From contig CAZKFL010000006.1 in the NCBI GenBank assembly GCA_964552055.1, positions 3,167 to 67,166 on the forward strand: a stretch of DNA of 64,000 nucleotides. The letters run 5' to 3'. This document shows positions 44,201 to 52,496 of the stretch, in pieces. Under the pieces are notes generated by a model that had not been told where the DNA came from, did no database searches, and saw only the letters and a list, made by a program, of their open reading frames with translations. The stretch comes from VGMD01 sp964552055 (GTDB lineage Bacteria > Chlamydiota > Chlamydiia > Chlamydiales > 2-12-FULL-49-11). The position numbers were made by a program, and so were the translations under genes. Numbering within the stretch: the first letter of the stretch is position 1; each line of letters starts with the position of its first letter.

Positions 44201-45472
44201 CTAAGATATGTGGGTTTTGTTATCGAGATACGGACGAAGCGCTTTAGGCAATGTAATGGAGCCATCTTCGTTTTGATTGTTTTCGATAAGAGCGACCATA
44301 AGTCTTGAGGTTGCAAGTCCTGATCCGTTTAGTGTATGAACAAATTCATTGCTTTTTTGATCTTTTTTATAACGGATTTTGGAGCGTCTTGCTTGGAAAT
44401 CTCTGCAGTTAGAAACAGATGAGACTTCGTAATACCGGTCTTGACCAGGAAGCCAAACTTCGATATCAACTGTTTTTGCCGCTGCATAGGACATATCGCC
44501 TGTAACAAGGAGCATATTGCGATAATGAAGCTCTAATTTTTCAAGGACTTCTTCAGCGCTTTTCATCATTTTGTCAAAAATTTGATCGCTTTCTTCTGGT
44601 TTTGTAAAGGCAAACATTTCTACTTTATTAAATTGGTGTACGCGAATCAATCCTCGTTCTGCTTTTCCGTGTGATCCAGCTTCGCGTCTAAAGCAGGGTG
44701 AATAGGATGTGTAGAGTTTTGGTAGCTCTTCTTCAGAAAGAAGTTCCTCATAGTGAAGGCCGTTTAGAGCAACTTCTGAGGTTGGTATAAGAAAAAGATC
44801 GTAGTCATCATCTTTTAATTTAAAAAGCTGTTTTTCAAATTTAGGGAGTTGTCCTGATCCGTACATAATATTAGGTCTTACTAGATGCGGAACTAAAGTG
44901 AAGGTAAAGCCATTTTTTATGTGCGTTTCGATCATGAGATTGAGAAGAGCCCATTCAAGTCTTGCTCCTAGATCTTTATATACAGGCCAGCCAGCGCCGG
45001 AAATTTTTGCGCCTCTTTTAAAATCAAAGAGACCATGTTTCTCGCCGAGTTCTACATGGTTTTTAATGGGAAAAGTAAATTCAGGTTTTTCGCCATGACT
45101 TTTTATGCAGACATTGTCTTTAGGATCAGGTGAAATTTTGATGTCATCATCAGGTAAATTTGGCAATTCGGATAGGAGAGTTTCGTATTGTCTTTCCAAT
45201 TCAGGGGTATTTTCTGAAAGATTTTGAACTTTCTCTTTTGCGTCAGAAACAGCTTCCATTAAAGATTCAGTGTCAAGTCCTTGTCTTTTCTTTTCGCCAA
45301 TTTCTTTTGAAAGGCGATTGAGGTGTGATGCGGCCTCTTCTGATTCAACTTTTGCTTTGCAATAGGCTTCATACGAATTTAAAAGCGGATCTAAGGAAAG
45401 TGATGCGTCCTTACGCTTAAGTCTTTCTTCAATAGCTTTAGGCTCTTTAATGATTTGCTTAATGTTTAGCAT
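44201..45472 (-). CDS. serS: Seryl-tRNA synthetase
   Basis: Class II synthetase, 423 aa. An N-terminal coiled-coil arm (residues about 25-105) binds the long arm of tRNA-Ser. Motif 2 is SPCFRREAGSHGKAERGLIRVHQF and motif 3 is LNGSGLATSRLMVALIENNQ. It heads a minus-strand operon with the CCC1-like, ATPase, GT-D and FkbM genes. It is divergent from the UPF0158 gene. Confidence 0.98.
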   Translation of the reverse strand: MLNIKQIIKEPKAIEERLKRKDASLSLDPLLNSYEAYCKAKVESEEAASHLNRLSKEIGEKKRQGLDTESLMEAVSDAKEKVQNLSENTPELERQYETLLSELPNLPDDDIKISPDPKDNVCIKSHGEKPEFTFPIKNHVELGEKHGLFDFKRGAKISGAGWPVYKDLGARLEWALLNLMIETHIKNGFTFTLVPHLVRPNIMYGSGQLPKFEKQLFKLKDDDYDLFLIPTSEVALNGLHYEELLSEEELPKLYTSYSPCFRREAGSHGKAERGLIRVHQFNKVEMFAFTKPEESDQIFDKMMKSAEEVLEKLELHYRNMLLVTGDMSYAAAKTVDIEVWLPGQDRYYEVSSVSNCRDFQARRSKIRYKKDQKSNEFVHTLNGSGLATSRLMVALIENNQNEDGSITLPKALRPYLDNKTHIS

Positions 45473-45537
45473 AGGGAATCAGGCTCTTTAATTTTTAGAG
45501 TACGGAATACAGTTTACTGAAAATGGACTTTTTATGC

Positions 45538-45543
45538 TATAGT
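45538..45543 (+). promoter_or_regulatory. Extended -10 promoter candidate for the UPF0158 gene
   Basis: TGCTATAGT at 45535-45543 is an extended -10 box, 23 nt before ATG 45567. A TTTACT lies 19 nt upstream as a poor -35. Motif-only call. Confidence 0.4.
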
Positions 45544-45566
45544 ATATCAATACGGAGCAGAAAAAC

Positions 45567-46682
45567 ATGAAAGAAGAATATCCTAGAGCTAAAAATCCCC
45601 TTATCTTACGCTACCATAGACTGTTAGAGGCTTTTTCTAAGTCTGATGATGAAAGAGATTTCTATTTAGACAGAGTTGAAGGTTTTCTGCTGTACATCGA
45701 TCTTGATAAAAATGAGGAAGATCTTCTTCCTGCAGAAGCTGAATTTAAGGCTCATCCTGACAGGTATTGCTTAGTGCCTAAGCTTAGCTACTATGAAACA
45801 AAAAAATTTATGGAAGGCTTTGTAAACGAAAAAGTTTACGATATTGATACAAAAGAAAAGCTTGCCGATCTGATTAGCGGGAAAGAATCTCGCGAAAATT
45901 TTCTTGAATTTATCTATGACCACCTAAATGAACTTGATAAATGGCAACAATATTACCATGAAAGGTCACGTGTTCGAATCATTGAATGGCTAAGAAAAAG
46001 CAATATTGTCTTTGTATTTGAAGAAGACCTTGAACTGACACGAAATGTTGTTGAAAAACTTAAAGAGCATGTATTTGACACTAAGGTAAATAAAGAGCTT
46101 AATCAAGCTAGAGAAGTTCTTGAATTGAAAGCTAAAACGTATTACTCAAGCGAAGCGCTGAATCCTAGACCAAAAAGAGGGCGCCCGCCTAAGCAGCAAG
46201 CAAAAGTTGAGATTGAGCCAGAGCTTACACACGACTTATATACAACAGTGCCGCTTCCATTGCGTCAATTTCTCTTTATTCCTGAGTTTGGTACAGGTGG
46301 AGCGTCATTCTCGTCTAAATTTGATAGTGAAGAGCAGTTCCTAGCAAATCTTCGAGGTGGCAACAAAGATAAAGTGGATACAAAGCTTGAGATTCTTTCT
46401 CAAAGACTTGAATCCCTTCGTCATCTTTCAACCAAGCTTAAAGATTTTACACCAAGCGGCGCTAGTGATAAAAAAATTATTAGCACTTTGGTTGCAAAAG
46501 CTACTCAAGAAGAACCTTCCGGTTCAGAACCAAGGCTTACTCAGCTCGCCCAAGATCTTTTTCCTAAAAAGAAGACCAAAGCGACTCCCCAAGAAGTAAA
46601 AGAGCTTATGGAAGAGAAGAAAAAGCGTGGCGTTAAAAAAGTAACACGCATCCAATACAAAAAGAGCGATAAGAAAGAGTAG
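45567..46682 (+). CDS. UPF0158-family protein with AT-hook motif
   Basis: 371 aa. The N-terminal ~180 residues resemble the UPF0158 family, which has a chlamydial member (CT429): ERDFYLDRVEGFLLYIDLD and RVRIIEWLRKSNIVFVFEED. At residues about 206-215 PRPKRGRPPKQ is a textbook AT-hook, a minor-groove DNA-binding motif. The C-terminus is Lys-rich and ends KKSDKKE. GGAG precedes ATG 45567. So a DNA-binding, perhaps regulatory or nucleoid role is inferred. Alternatively the hook and basic tail act in a secreted nuclear protein; nothing here decides. Confidence 0.75.
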   Translation: MKEEYPRAKNPLILRYHRLLEAFSKSDDERDFYLDRVEGFLLYIDLDKNEEDLLPAEAEFKAHPDRYCLVPKLSYYETKKFMEGFVNEKVYDIDTKEKLADLISGKESRENFLEFIYDHLNELDKWQQYYHERSRVRIIEWLRKSNIVFVFEEDLELTRNVVEKLKEHVFDTKVNKELNQAREVLELKAKTYYSSEALNPRPKRGRPPKQQAKVEIEPELTHDLYTTVPLPLRQFLFIPEFGTGGASFSSKFDSEEQFLANLRGGNKDKVDTKLEILSQRLESLRHLSTKLKDFTPSGASDKKIISTLVAKATQEEPSGSEPRLTQLAQDLFPKKKTKATPQEVKELMEEKKKRGVKKVTRIQYKKSDKKE

Positions 46683-46699
46683 TCAATAAAAAAAGAGGG

Positions 46700-46741
46700 T
46701 TCACCGAAGAGCGCTCGACGAAACCGAGAGCAGAGAGAAAC
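46700..46741. repeat. Degenerate single arm of repeat B
   Basis: TTCACCGAAGAGCGCTCGAC followed by GAAACCGAGAGCAGAGAGAAAC matches one arm of the palindrome at 8881-9014 with several changes. No facing arm is present. It lies between two convergent stops. Confidence 0.55.
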
Positions 46742-46757
46742 TGGATGAATCTTTTTT

Positions 46758-48053
46758 CTAGTTGAGGGCGATAAATTCGTTGATGTGATTGTAAAGTGGA
46801 CAGTCTGTGTGGACAGGGCTTGCCATTTCGTTGTGGCTGTCTTGTTCTTTGTCTGTTTCAAAGCTATGAATCTGAATTGTACTTCCTGCTTCTTTAAGTC
46901 CTTGTTCTAGTGTTGCTCCGTTCATTGTCTTGTCGTTTGGAAGTTGAACTATAAAGAGTTTATTTGGATCCATAGAAAGGACGACACTTGTGTTGTCTGC
47001 ATGCCAGCCAGATTTTTGGAGAATTTTTTTAGCGAGACATATGAATTTGGGTGAGGATAACGCTTTGCATATGGCTGATCGATTCAAATAGAAGTTTTTG
47101 CAGTATGCATTAAATTGATTAACTTTATTGATGTTGATGAGTGAAAAAAGTGAGCTTATTGTGATTGTTGTATCTATTAGTAGGGTCTTACAGATTTCTA
47201 AAGCGTCGCTTTTTCCTTCATCGAAATTGCGATAGCATAAGTTTTTTAGTAGAGAGAGGGTAAAATAAGAGATTCGAATAGCTAGATGAGGGAGAGATAG
47301 AGTTAGATCTTCAAGAATAAAGCTAATTTTTTCAACGAGTTTTATCGATGGGTTTTTCTGATTTGCTACGCGACTCTTGATTCGGGTGAAATTGTCGGCT
47401 ACAAGAGCTTTAGAGAAAGGTTCGACGAGATCTTCCAGTTTAGAGAAGGTGTTTTGAATGACAGCAGCAGTATTATATTTTTTTGCAAGTTGAAGAGCTG
47501 CAACTGATCCAATTGAATGGGCATAGAATAAAATGTCGCTTTGCTGTACGCCTTTTTCTAGTAGGTATTTTACGCCTGTATCGACATCATCTATAACATC
47601 CTGAAATGAGCTAGGCTTTTTTCTATAGTTTGCACATAAGACATTGCGATCTGTAGAATTTGCGAGTTGGGCTAAGGTTGTGATTTTCCTTGCAGTTGGT
47701 TTTGCGTTATCAGGAGCTTTGTCATAGTTTTGTTGCCAAAGCAATTTTGAGGGAAGAACATAAACAATCCATTTTGGGCCTGTTTTTTCAATTACCGTCG
47801 CGTCAACACCATTAATCAATATTTGCTTATCGCGTAGCCGATTTATGTCTGGTTCCGCTTTTTTTCGGCGCCATTCGGCTGATGATCCTATAATATAGGG
47901 TGAAAAAAACTCCTTCGAAATATATCTGCAAATAAAATCTATAGCTGACATGAAAAATAGTATGTCAGGATTGTGATTTCTAAGAAATAGAAGTGATTTT
48001 TTTAAATCGGTGCTTGCGAAGCGAAACGCTTGATTGAAAGGGAATTTCGACAT
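46758..48053 (-). CDS. Alpha/beta hydrolase-like protein (resembles chlamydial CHLPS/DUF818 family)
   Basis: 431 aa. The nucleophile elbow is FYAHSIGSVAALQLAKKY (serine near residue 185), preceded by LCANYRKKPSSFQDVIDDVD and VKYLLEKGV, an arrangement like the CHLPS 43-kDa (DUF818) hydrolase-like family of Chlamydia. The catalytic acid and final His are not assigned with certainty; SFETDKEQDSHNEM near the end may supply the His. A helical insertion at about 230-330 contains hydrophobic segments. The first 74 nt overlap the upstream gene; ATG 47951 (MSAIDFICRY) would avoid this. Substrate unknown. Confidence 0.65.
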   Translation of the reverse strand: MSKFPFNQAFRFASTDLKKSLLFLRNHNPDILFFMSAIDFICRYISKEFFSPYIIGSSAEWRRKKAEPDINRLRDKQILINGVDATVIEKTGPKWIVYVLPSKLLWQQNYDKAPDNAKPTARKITTLAQLANSTDRNVLCANYRKKPSSFQDVIDDVDTGVKYLLEKGVQQSDILFYAHSIGSVAALQLAKKYNTAAVIQNTFSKLEDLVEPFSKALVADNFTRIKSRVANQKNPSIKLVEKISFILEDLTLSLPHLAIRISYFTLSLLKNLCYRNFDEGKSDALEICKTLLIDTTITISSLFSLININKVNQFNAYCKNFYLNRSAICKALSSPKFICLAKKILQKSGWHADNTSVVLSMDPNKLFIVQLPNDKTMNGATLEQGLKEAGSTIQIHSFETDKEQDSHNEMASPVHTDCPLYNHINEFIALN

Positions 48054-48309
48054 CGATTTTGCAAATTTTTTTAAGATAAGAAAATTTCTGTATCAACATT
48101 TGCTTTTGCATATAAGAGCCTTTAACTCGAGATCTTTGCTTCGGATAGATGTCTGTTAGAAAAAACACATGCGCTTTTAGACTTTCTTGCGTTTTCAAAA
48201 GAGCCTCTTTTTCGAAAATGAAACTCTCCTTTTCCGAAATAGCATTTAACGCCTCTTGATTCTCAATGAGTCTTGATAAAGTCTCTTCAAAATCTCTTAA
48301 AAGTTCCAT
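47980..48309 (-). CDS. Small helical hypothetical protein, 109 aa
   Basis: Starts MELLRDFEETLSRLIENQEA and is strongly helical with heptad-like Leu/Glu pattern through residue ~50, then a basic tail. The helical start loosely resembles FlgN-type export chaperones, but I cannot assign it. It overlaps the hydrolase start by 74 nt if the latter begins at 48053, so one of the two starts may be wrong. Divergent from the WalJ-type gene. Confidence 0.5.
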   Translation of the reverse strand: MELLRDFEETLSRLIENQEALNAISEKESFIFEKEALLKTQESLKAHVFFLTDIYPKQRSRVKGSYMQKQMLIQKFSYLKKICKIDVEIPFQSSVSLRKHRFKKITSIS

Positions 48310-48383
48310 ATATACCCTTAGTTTCGATATACTGTAGCAAAGAATTGTTGGGAATATTTTTTTTGTAATTTAAGGAGAATTTC

Positions 48384-49157
48384 ATGAAAGGTTTTTGTCC
48401 ATTAGCGTCCGGATCAAGCGGAAACGTGATTTACCTAGGCACGGATAAGACTAAGGTTTTGTTCGATGTCGGAATTACATTTAAAAATATAAAAGAAAAA
48501 CTCGCAGAAATTGAAGTGGAAATTGAAGAAATCGATGCTGTTATGATCACACATGAACATATTGATCATGTCCGTGGCCTAGAAATGATTGCAAAAAAAC
48601 TAGATATTCCCATTTTTTGTAACAGCGATACTGCAAAAGCAATCTGCCAAATGATTGATATTCGTCCTAAATTTAAGATTTTTTCCACAGGAGAAAGCTT
48701 TACATTCCGCGATCTAGAAATACAGCCTTTTAGCATCCAGCATGATACCCTTGATCCCGTAGCCTACACAGTGCTTACAAATGATAAAAAAATATCGATC
48801 TGCACAGACCTTGGTTTTGCAACAAAACTTGTAGAAATGCACCTTCGCGATAGCGACTACATCTACCTTGAAGCCAATCATGAAGAAGAAATGGTGCACG
48901 CCTCATCAAGACCCCTTGTCTACAAACAGCGAGTCCTCAGTCGCCAAGGCCATCTTTCTAATAAATCAGCCGGCGAGCTCCTTGCAAGCGTCCACCACGA
49001 AGGCCTTAAACACGTCTATCTAGCTCATCTTTCTTCTGAATGCAACAATCCTACAGTTGCCCTGCAAACTGTAAAGGGTATCCTTGCAAAACAAAACAAA
49101 GAGGTTGAGATCTCTATTGCCTACGCTGACAAAGTCAGCAAGCCCATCCTATTTTAA
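48384..49157 (+). CDS. Metallo-beta-lactamase-fold hydrolase (WalJ/YycJ type)
   Basis: 257 aa. CPLASGSSGNVIYLGTDKTK at the start is the family opener. The zinc motif THEHIDHVRG lies near residue 55, and HLSSECNNP with a histidine is near 215. The family includes YycJ/WalJ, a putative 5'-3' exonuclease linked to cell-wall signalling or DNA repair. AAGGAG stands eight nt before ATG 48384. Single gene. A palindrome (repeat A) follows. Confidence 0.9.
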   Translation: MKGFCPLASGSSGNVIYLGTDKTKVLFDVGITFKNIKEKLAEIEVEIEEIDAVMITHEHIDHVRGLEMIAKKLDIPIFCNSDTAKAICQMIDIRPKFKIFSTGESFTFRDLEIQPFSIQHDTLDPVAYTVLTNDKKISICTDLGFATKLVEMHLRDSDYIYLEANHEEEMVHASSRPLVYKQRVLSRQGHLSNKSAGELLASVHHEGLKHVYLAHLSSECNNPTVALQTVKGILAKQNKEVEISIAYADKVSKPILF

Positions 49158-49164
49158 AAAAAAG

Positions 49165-49297
49165 AGAATTTAGCAAGGATGGAAAGATAGAAGAATGAAA
49201 TAAGAAAAAAATATCCGAATATTTTGATAACGAACTAATCCTTTTTTAAATTTCTTTAGTTTTGTACCCTTTCATCTTTCCATCCTTGCTAAATTCT
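49165..49297. repeat. Palindromic repeat A, copy 3
   Basis: The 49158-49444 gap holds this element. A perfect 23-bp outer stem: GAATTTAGCAAGGATGGAAA at the left with its complement at 49275-49297. The loop is about 80 nt. Same family as 2941-3053 and 4851-4983. It begins seven nt after a stop codon. Confidence 0.88.
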
Positions 49298-49383
49298 TTA
49301 AAATCTGGCTAATATCTTGGAAAATTAGCTCTGTTTTCCTTGCTTTTGAGTTTCGTTGTGTATGTGCAGTTTTAATTTTAATT

Positions 49384-49412
49384 TTGTGTAGATTTAAGTG
49401 ATTTAGTATAAT
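49384..49412 (+). promoter_or_regulatory. Sigma66-type promoter of the 49445 gene
   Basis: TTGTGT (49384-49389), 17-nt spacer, perfect TATAAT (49407-49412), 32 nt before ATG 49445. Confidence 0.6.
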
Positions 49413-49444
49413 CATAGTAAATGCACATTTTTAGGAGGTTTATT

Positions 49445-49780
49445 ATGATAAATTTATTTGCAAAAGTTAGGGTTGAGGATTCGATTTGTAAAAGGTTTAC
49501 TTCATACTGCTCCACGCCTTTATTGGGAAGTGTATTCTCATTGGGTTTAGGTACATATGCTACTGCTCAAGCAGTCAGATATGCTGCTCAGACGGTTTTT
49601 ACTATTCTCTTTGATGGTTCTCAAAGCGACGTTGACTCTAATATAATATGGATGAAAGCGTATAGTGTTACAGTGGGTTTCCATGCTGCTAATGCGCTGA
49701 CATTGGGCTTTTTGTTCCGTGCAGCGGCATCTCATGAGGCGAATTTAGCAAAAAGTTTATGTTCGTCACGAATTCAATGA
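49445..49780 (+). CDS. Small hydrophobic hypothetical protein, 111 aa
   Basis: No family recognised. A perfect AGGAGG at 49432-49437 precedes ATG 49445 and a good promoter is at 49384-49412, so it is very likely expressed. Residues about 22-55 (PLLGSVFSLGLGTYATAQAV and on to FTILF) and 70-95 (SVTVGFHAANALTLGFLF) are hydrophobic, giving two possible membrane helices. No type I signal peptide. Two hydrophobic segments recall chlamydial Inc proteins, but here they are not the usual close pair. Its stop directly abuts the ftsK stop on the other strand. Confidence 0.6.
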   Translation: MINLFAKVRVEDSICKRFTSYCSTPLLGSVFSLGLGTYATAQAVRYAAQTVFTILFDGSQSDVDSNIIWMKAYSVTVGFHAANALTLGFLFRAAASHEANLAKSLCSSRIQ

Positions 49781-52138
49781 TTAAGAGTTGCCGTCAAGGA
49801 TGCGGCGTGGTCTGCTGCCGTCGGCTGGACTGATAATGCCATTTTGTTCGAGCTCGTCCATGAGGGATGCTGCTCTGGCGTAACCGATTTTGAGTTTTCT
49901 TTGGAGGAATGTTGTTGAGGCTGTTCTAAAACTTAGGACAAGTTCAAGCGCTTTTTCATAAAGGGGATCGCCTGATTCGCCTGTTTCTGTTTCAGGGGTT
50001 TCAGGGCCTGCGTGACTTTCAAATGATTGGATGAGGTAGTTTGTGGGCATGCGTTCGTTGATATGAGAGACGACTCTGTTAATGTCTTCATCTCGTATGT
50101 ATACACCTTGGCAACGGACGATTTGAGATGTGCCAGGAGGGAGGAAGAGCATATCGCCATTACCGAGTAGGGTTTCGGCGCCGTTTTCATCTAGGATGAT
50201 TTGGCTGTTGATTCGGCTAGAAACCTTGAAGGCAATTCGGGTGGGGAAGTTAGCTTTAATTAGTCCTGTAATGACTTCTCTTGAGGGTCTTTGTGTGGCT
50301 AGCATAAGGTGGATGCCAACTGCTCTTGCCATTTGTGCAATCCGAGCAATAGGTGTTTCAAGATCAGCGCTAGATGTCATCATAAGATCGGCAAATTCGT
50401 CAATGATACAAACAATGAAGTACATTTTTTCTGGAATTTCTAGATCTAGTGTTGCTTCGAGCTCTTTATCAATTGTTCGTTTATTAAATGCGGATACGTT
50501 TCTTACCCCAAGTCTTTTGAATATTTCATAGCGAAATTGCATCTCTTTTACAAGCCATTGGAGCGCGCCGTAAGCATCTCTTGGTTCCGTAATAACAGGG
50601 GCAATCAGATGTGGTAGATGCGAGAAGGGGGTGAGTTCGACTTTTTTAGGATCAATTAAAATTAGCCTTACTTCGTCCGGCGTGAGATTCATTAAAATCG
50701 ACATGATGATGGTGTTGATACAGACCGATTTTCCAGATCCTGTAGCCCCCGCAACAAGACAGTGAGGCATTTTGGTAAGATCGCAAAGGACATCTTCACC
50801 GCTTACAGTTTTCCCCAGCATAACGGGAATATGAAATTTATTTTCTGCATCACGATAAGTAGAAAGCATCTCTTTAAAGCCGACCTCTTGAGGGTAGAGG
50901 GAGGGGATTTCAACGCCAACTGCTGCCTTTCCGGGAATTGGAGCAATAATACGAATGGACTTTGCTTGAAGATTCAGCGCTATGTCATTTTCTAAAGACT
51001 TGATCTTCTGTACTTTAACACCGATTGCGGGATGTACTTCAAAAAGAGTTACAGTGGGCCCTGCATAAATATTGCCTACTTTTGCCTCAATGCCAAAGCT
51101 TTTTAATGTCTCTTCTAAAACATCGGAACGTTTTTTCAGTTCTTTTTTTAGCCCCGTTTGGTCCACTTTTTTTGCGTCAGTAAGTAGCGAAAGCGGCGGG
51201 AGATTGTAACTTCCTTTGGGTAAAAGGAGGCGCAATTTTTTTGGAGGTGCAGCTGGGGGGGGCACTATAAGAGCCGTGCTGGAAGGTTTGAAAACTTCTT
51301 CCTCCTCTTCATCATCTTCACTTTCTTCATCGTCATCAAATTTAATGGGCGGTTTATATTTAGGTTTCGGTTTCTCCACAGGTTTTGTAAATTTATAGGT
51401 AGGGGCAGGTTTTGGTAAAACTACATTGTCGATCAGATCAGCAGTCAAAGGTTCTTCAATGGGAAAAATTCTTCGGATTAGATGGAGTGTCTTTTTCATG
51501 ACAAAAAGAGCGCTTTCGTAAGCAATAGGGATCAACTTTAGCGCTGTCCTAACGCCATTTAAGAAGCTAAGATCTGTCAGAAGAATGAAAGAGACGATCC
51601 ATGTTAGAGAGAAAGTTAGTAGTACGCCTAAATTCCCTAAAAGCTCTTCCAAATTGAAGTGAGGTAAATCTCTATATAAATAATAAAAAGGGACTCCTCC
51701 TAAATTGTAGCGAGTGTACTTGATCGGTAATGGAATGCGTAAAATAGCCGATTCGGAGTATACCTTTGGATAAAAAATGGAGAGATCAATCCATTTTGTT
51801 TCTGCAAGCAAATTCAATAGAATGCAGTTGCTCAACATGAAAAATGAAAGATAAATGGCCTTAACAGTAAAGTCTGAATAACTCTGCGTTTTAATCAAAC
51901 GCCAACCCATCCAAGACAAAAAGGTTACAAAAAAATAACTCGCAAGCCCAAATGCATAATGCAGGCCATAAGCAACAAAATACCCAATTGCGCCCAGCCA
52001 ATTCTCTCTCGGCTTACCTTCAATAAAACTTGCTAAACACAAAAAAACAAGCAGGCTAATCGCAATGAAAAGAAGGCCCTTCGCTTCCGGATGGTGATGA
52101 ATTTTTTTTGCGCGTAGATTTTTTATCACTTTAGGCAT
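49781..52138 (-). CDS. ftsK: DNA translocase FtsK
   Basis: Septal ATP-driven DNA pump. Four N-terminal membrane helices (residues about 15-190), a Pro/Glu/Lys-rich linker with DDEESEDDEEEEE, the motor with Walker A VAGATGSGKSVCINT and Walker B FIVCIIDEFADLM, and a C-terminal gamma winged helix (FLQRKLKIGYARAASLMDEL) that reads KOPS-type sites. ATG 52138 (MPKVIKNLRAKK) gives 785 aa; the frame's extra 29 codons run into the tRNA-His gene. Confidence 0.96.
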   Translation of the reverse strand: MPKVIKNLRAKKIHHHPEAKGLLFIAISLLVFLCLASFIEGKPRENWLGAIGYFVAYGLHYAFGLASYFFVTFLSWMGWRLIKTQSYSDFTVKAIYLSFFMLSNCILLNLLAETKWIDLSIFYPKVYSESAILRIPLPIKYTRYNLGGVPFYYLYRDLPHFNLEELLGNLGVLLTFSLTWIVSFILLTDLSFLNGVRTALKLIPIAYESALFVMKKTLHLIRRIFPIEEPLTADLIDNVVLPKPAPTYKFTKPVEKPKPKYKPPIKFDDDEESEDDEEEEEVFKPSSTALIVPPPAAPPKKLRLLLPKGSYNLPPLSLLTDAKKVDQTGLKKELKKRSDVLEETLKSFGIEAKVGNIYAGPTVTLFEVHPAIGVKVQKIKSLENDIALNLQAKSIRIIAPIPGKAAVGVEIPSLYPQEVGFKEMLSTYRDAENKFHIPVMLGKTVSGEDVLCDLTKMPHCLVAGATGSGKSVCINTIIMSILMNLTPDEVRLILIDPKKVELTPFSHLPHLIAPVITEPRDAYGALQWLVKEMQFRYEIFKRLGVRNVSAFNKRTIDKELEATLDLEIPEKMYFIVCIIDEFADLMMTSSADLETPIARIAQMARAVGIHLMLATQRPSREVITGLIKANFPTRIAFKVSSRINSQIILDENGAETLLGNGDMLFLPPGTSQIVRCQGVYIRDEDINRVVSHINERMPTNYLIQSFESHAGPETPETETGESGDPLYEKALELVLSFRTASTTFLQRKLKIGYARAASLMDELEQNGIISPADGSRPRRILDGNS

Positions 52139-52180
52139 AATTTTAGCATACAGGAAAGAGCACGCACGTGTCAAAGAAAA

Positions 52181-52258
52181 TGGGGCGATAGAAGGGGATC
52201 GAACCCTCGACCTCAAGAACCACAATCTCGCGCTCTAACCAACTGAGCTACTACCGCC
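52181..52258 (-). tRNA. tRNA-His (anticodon GTG), CCA encoded
   Basis: Minus strand. An extra G(-1) faces C73, the hallmark of tRNA-His. Acceptor GCGGTAG/CTATCGC (with one G-T pair), D stem GCTC/GAGC, anticodon stem CGAGA/TCTTG (one G-T pair) with loop TTGTGGT, T arm GAGGG-TTCGATC-CCCTT. Followed by CCA at 52183-52181. It lies 42 nt upstream of ftsK on the same strand. Confidence 0.96.
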
Positions 52259-52496
52259 ATCTTGAAACTGCGGACAATTTTAACAATTTACCCCCGATTT
52301 TGTCAATTTAAAAGAGAAATTCTTAGAATATTCCTGGAAGTGATATTTCTGATTATGCTCCTCTTGTTTTGAAAAATAAAATTATTTTTATGCGCTAAAA
52401 GACTCAAAAATTGGGGATATCCAAGCTAAAAACCTCCATTTATAAATTAGAAGAAGTTGGTGGAATGCCCCTTTTATTTTAAAAGGTGATGTAAAG

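Noticed and set aside
52139..52225. N-terminal extension of ftsK
   Set aside because: It runs into the tRNA-His gene; family homologues begin near MPKVIKNL.
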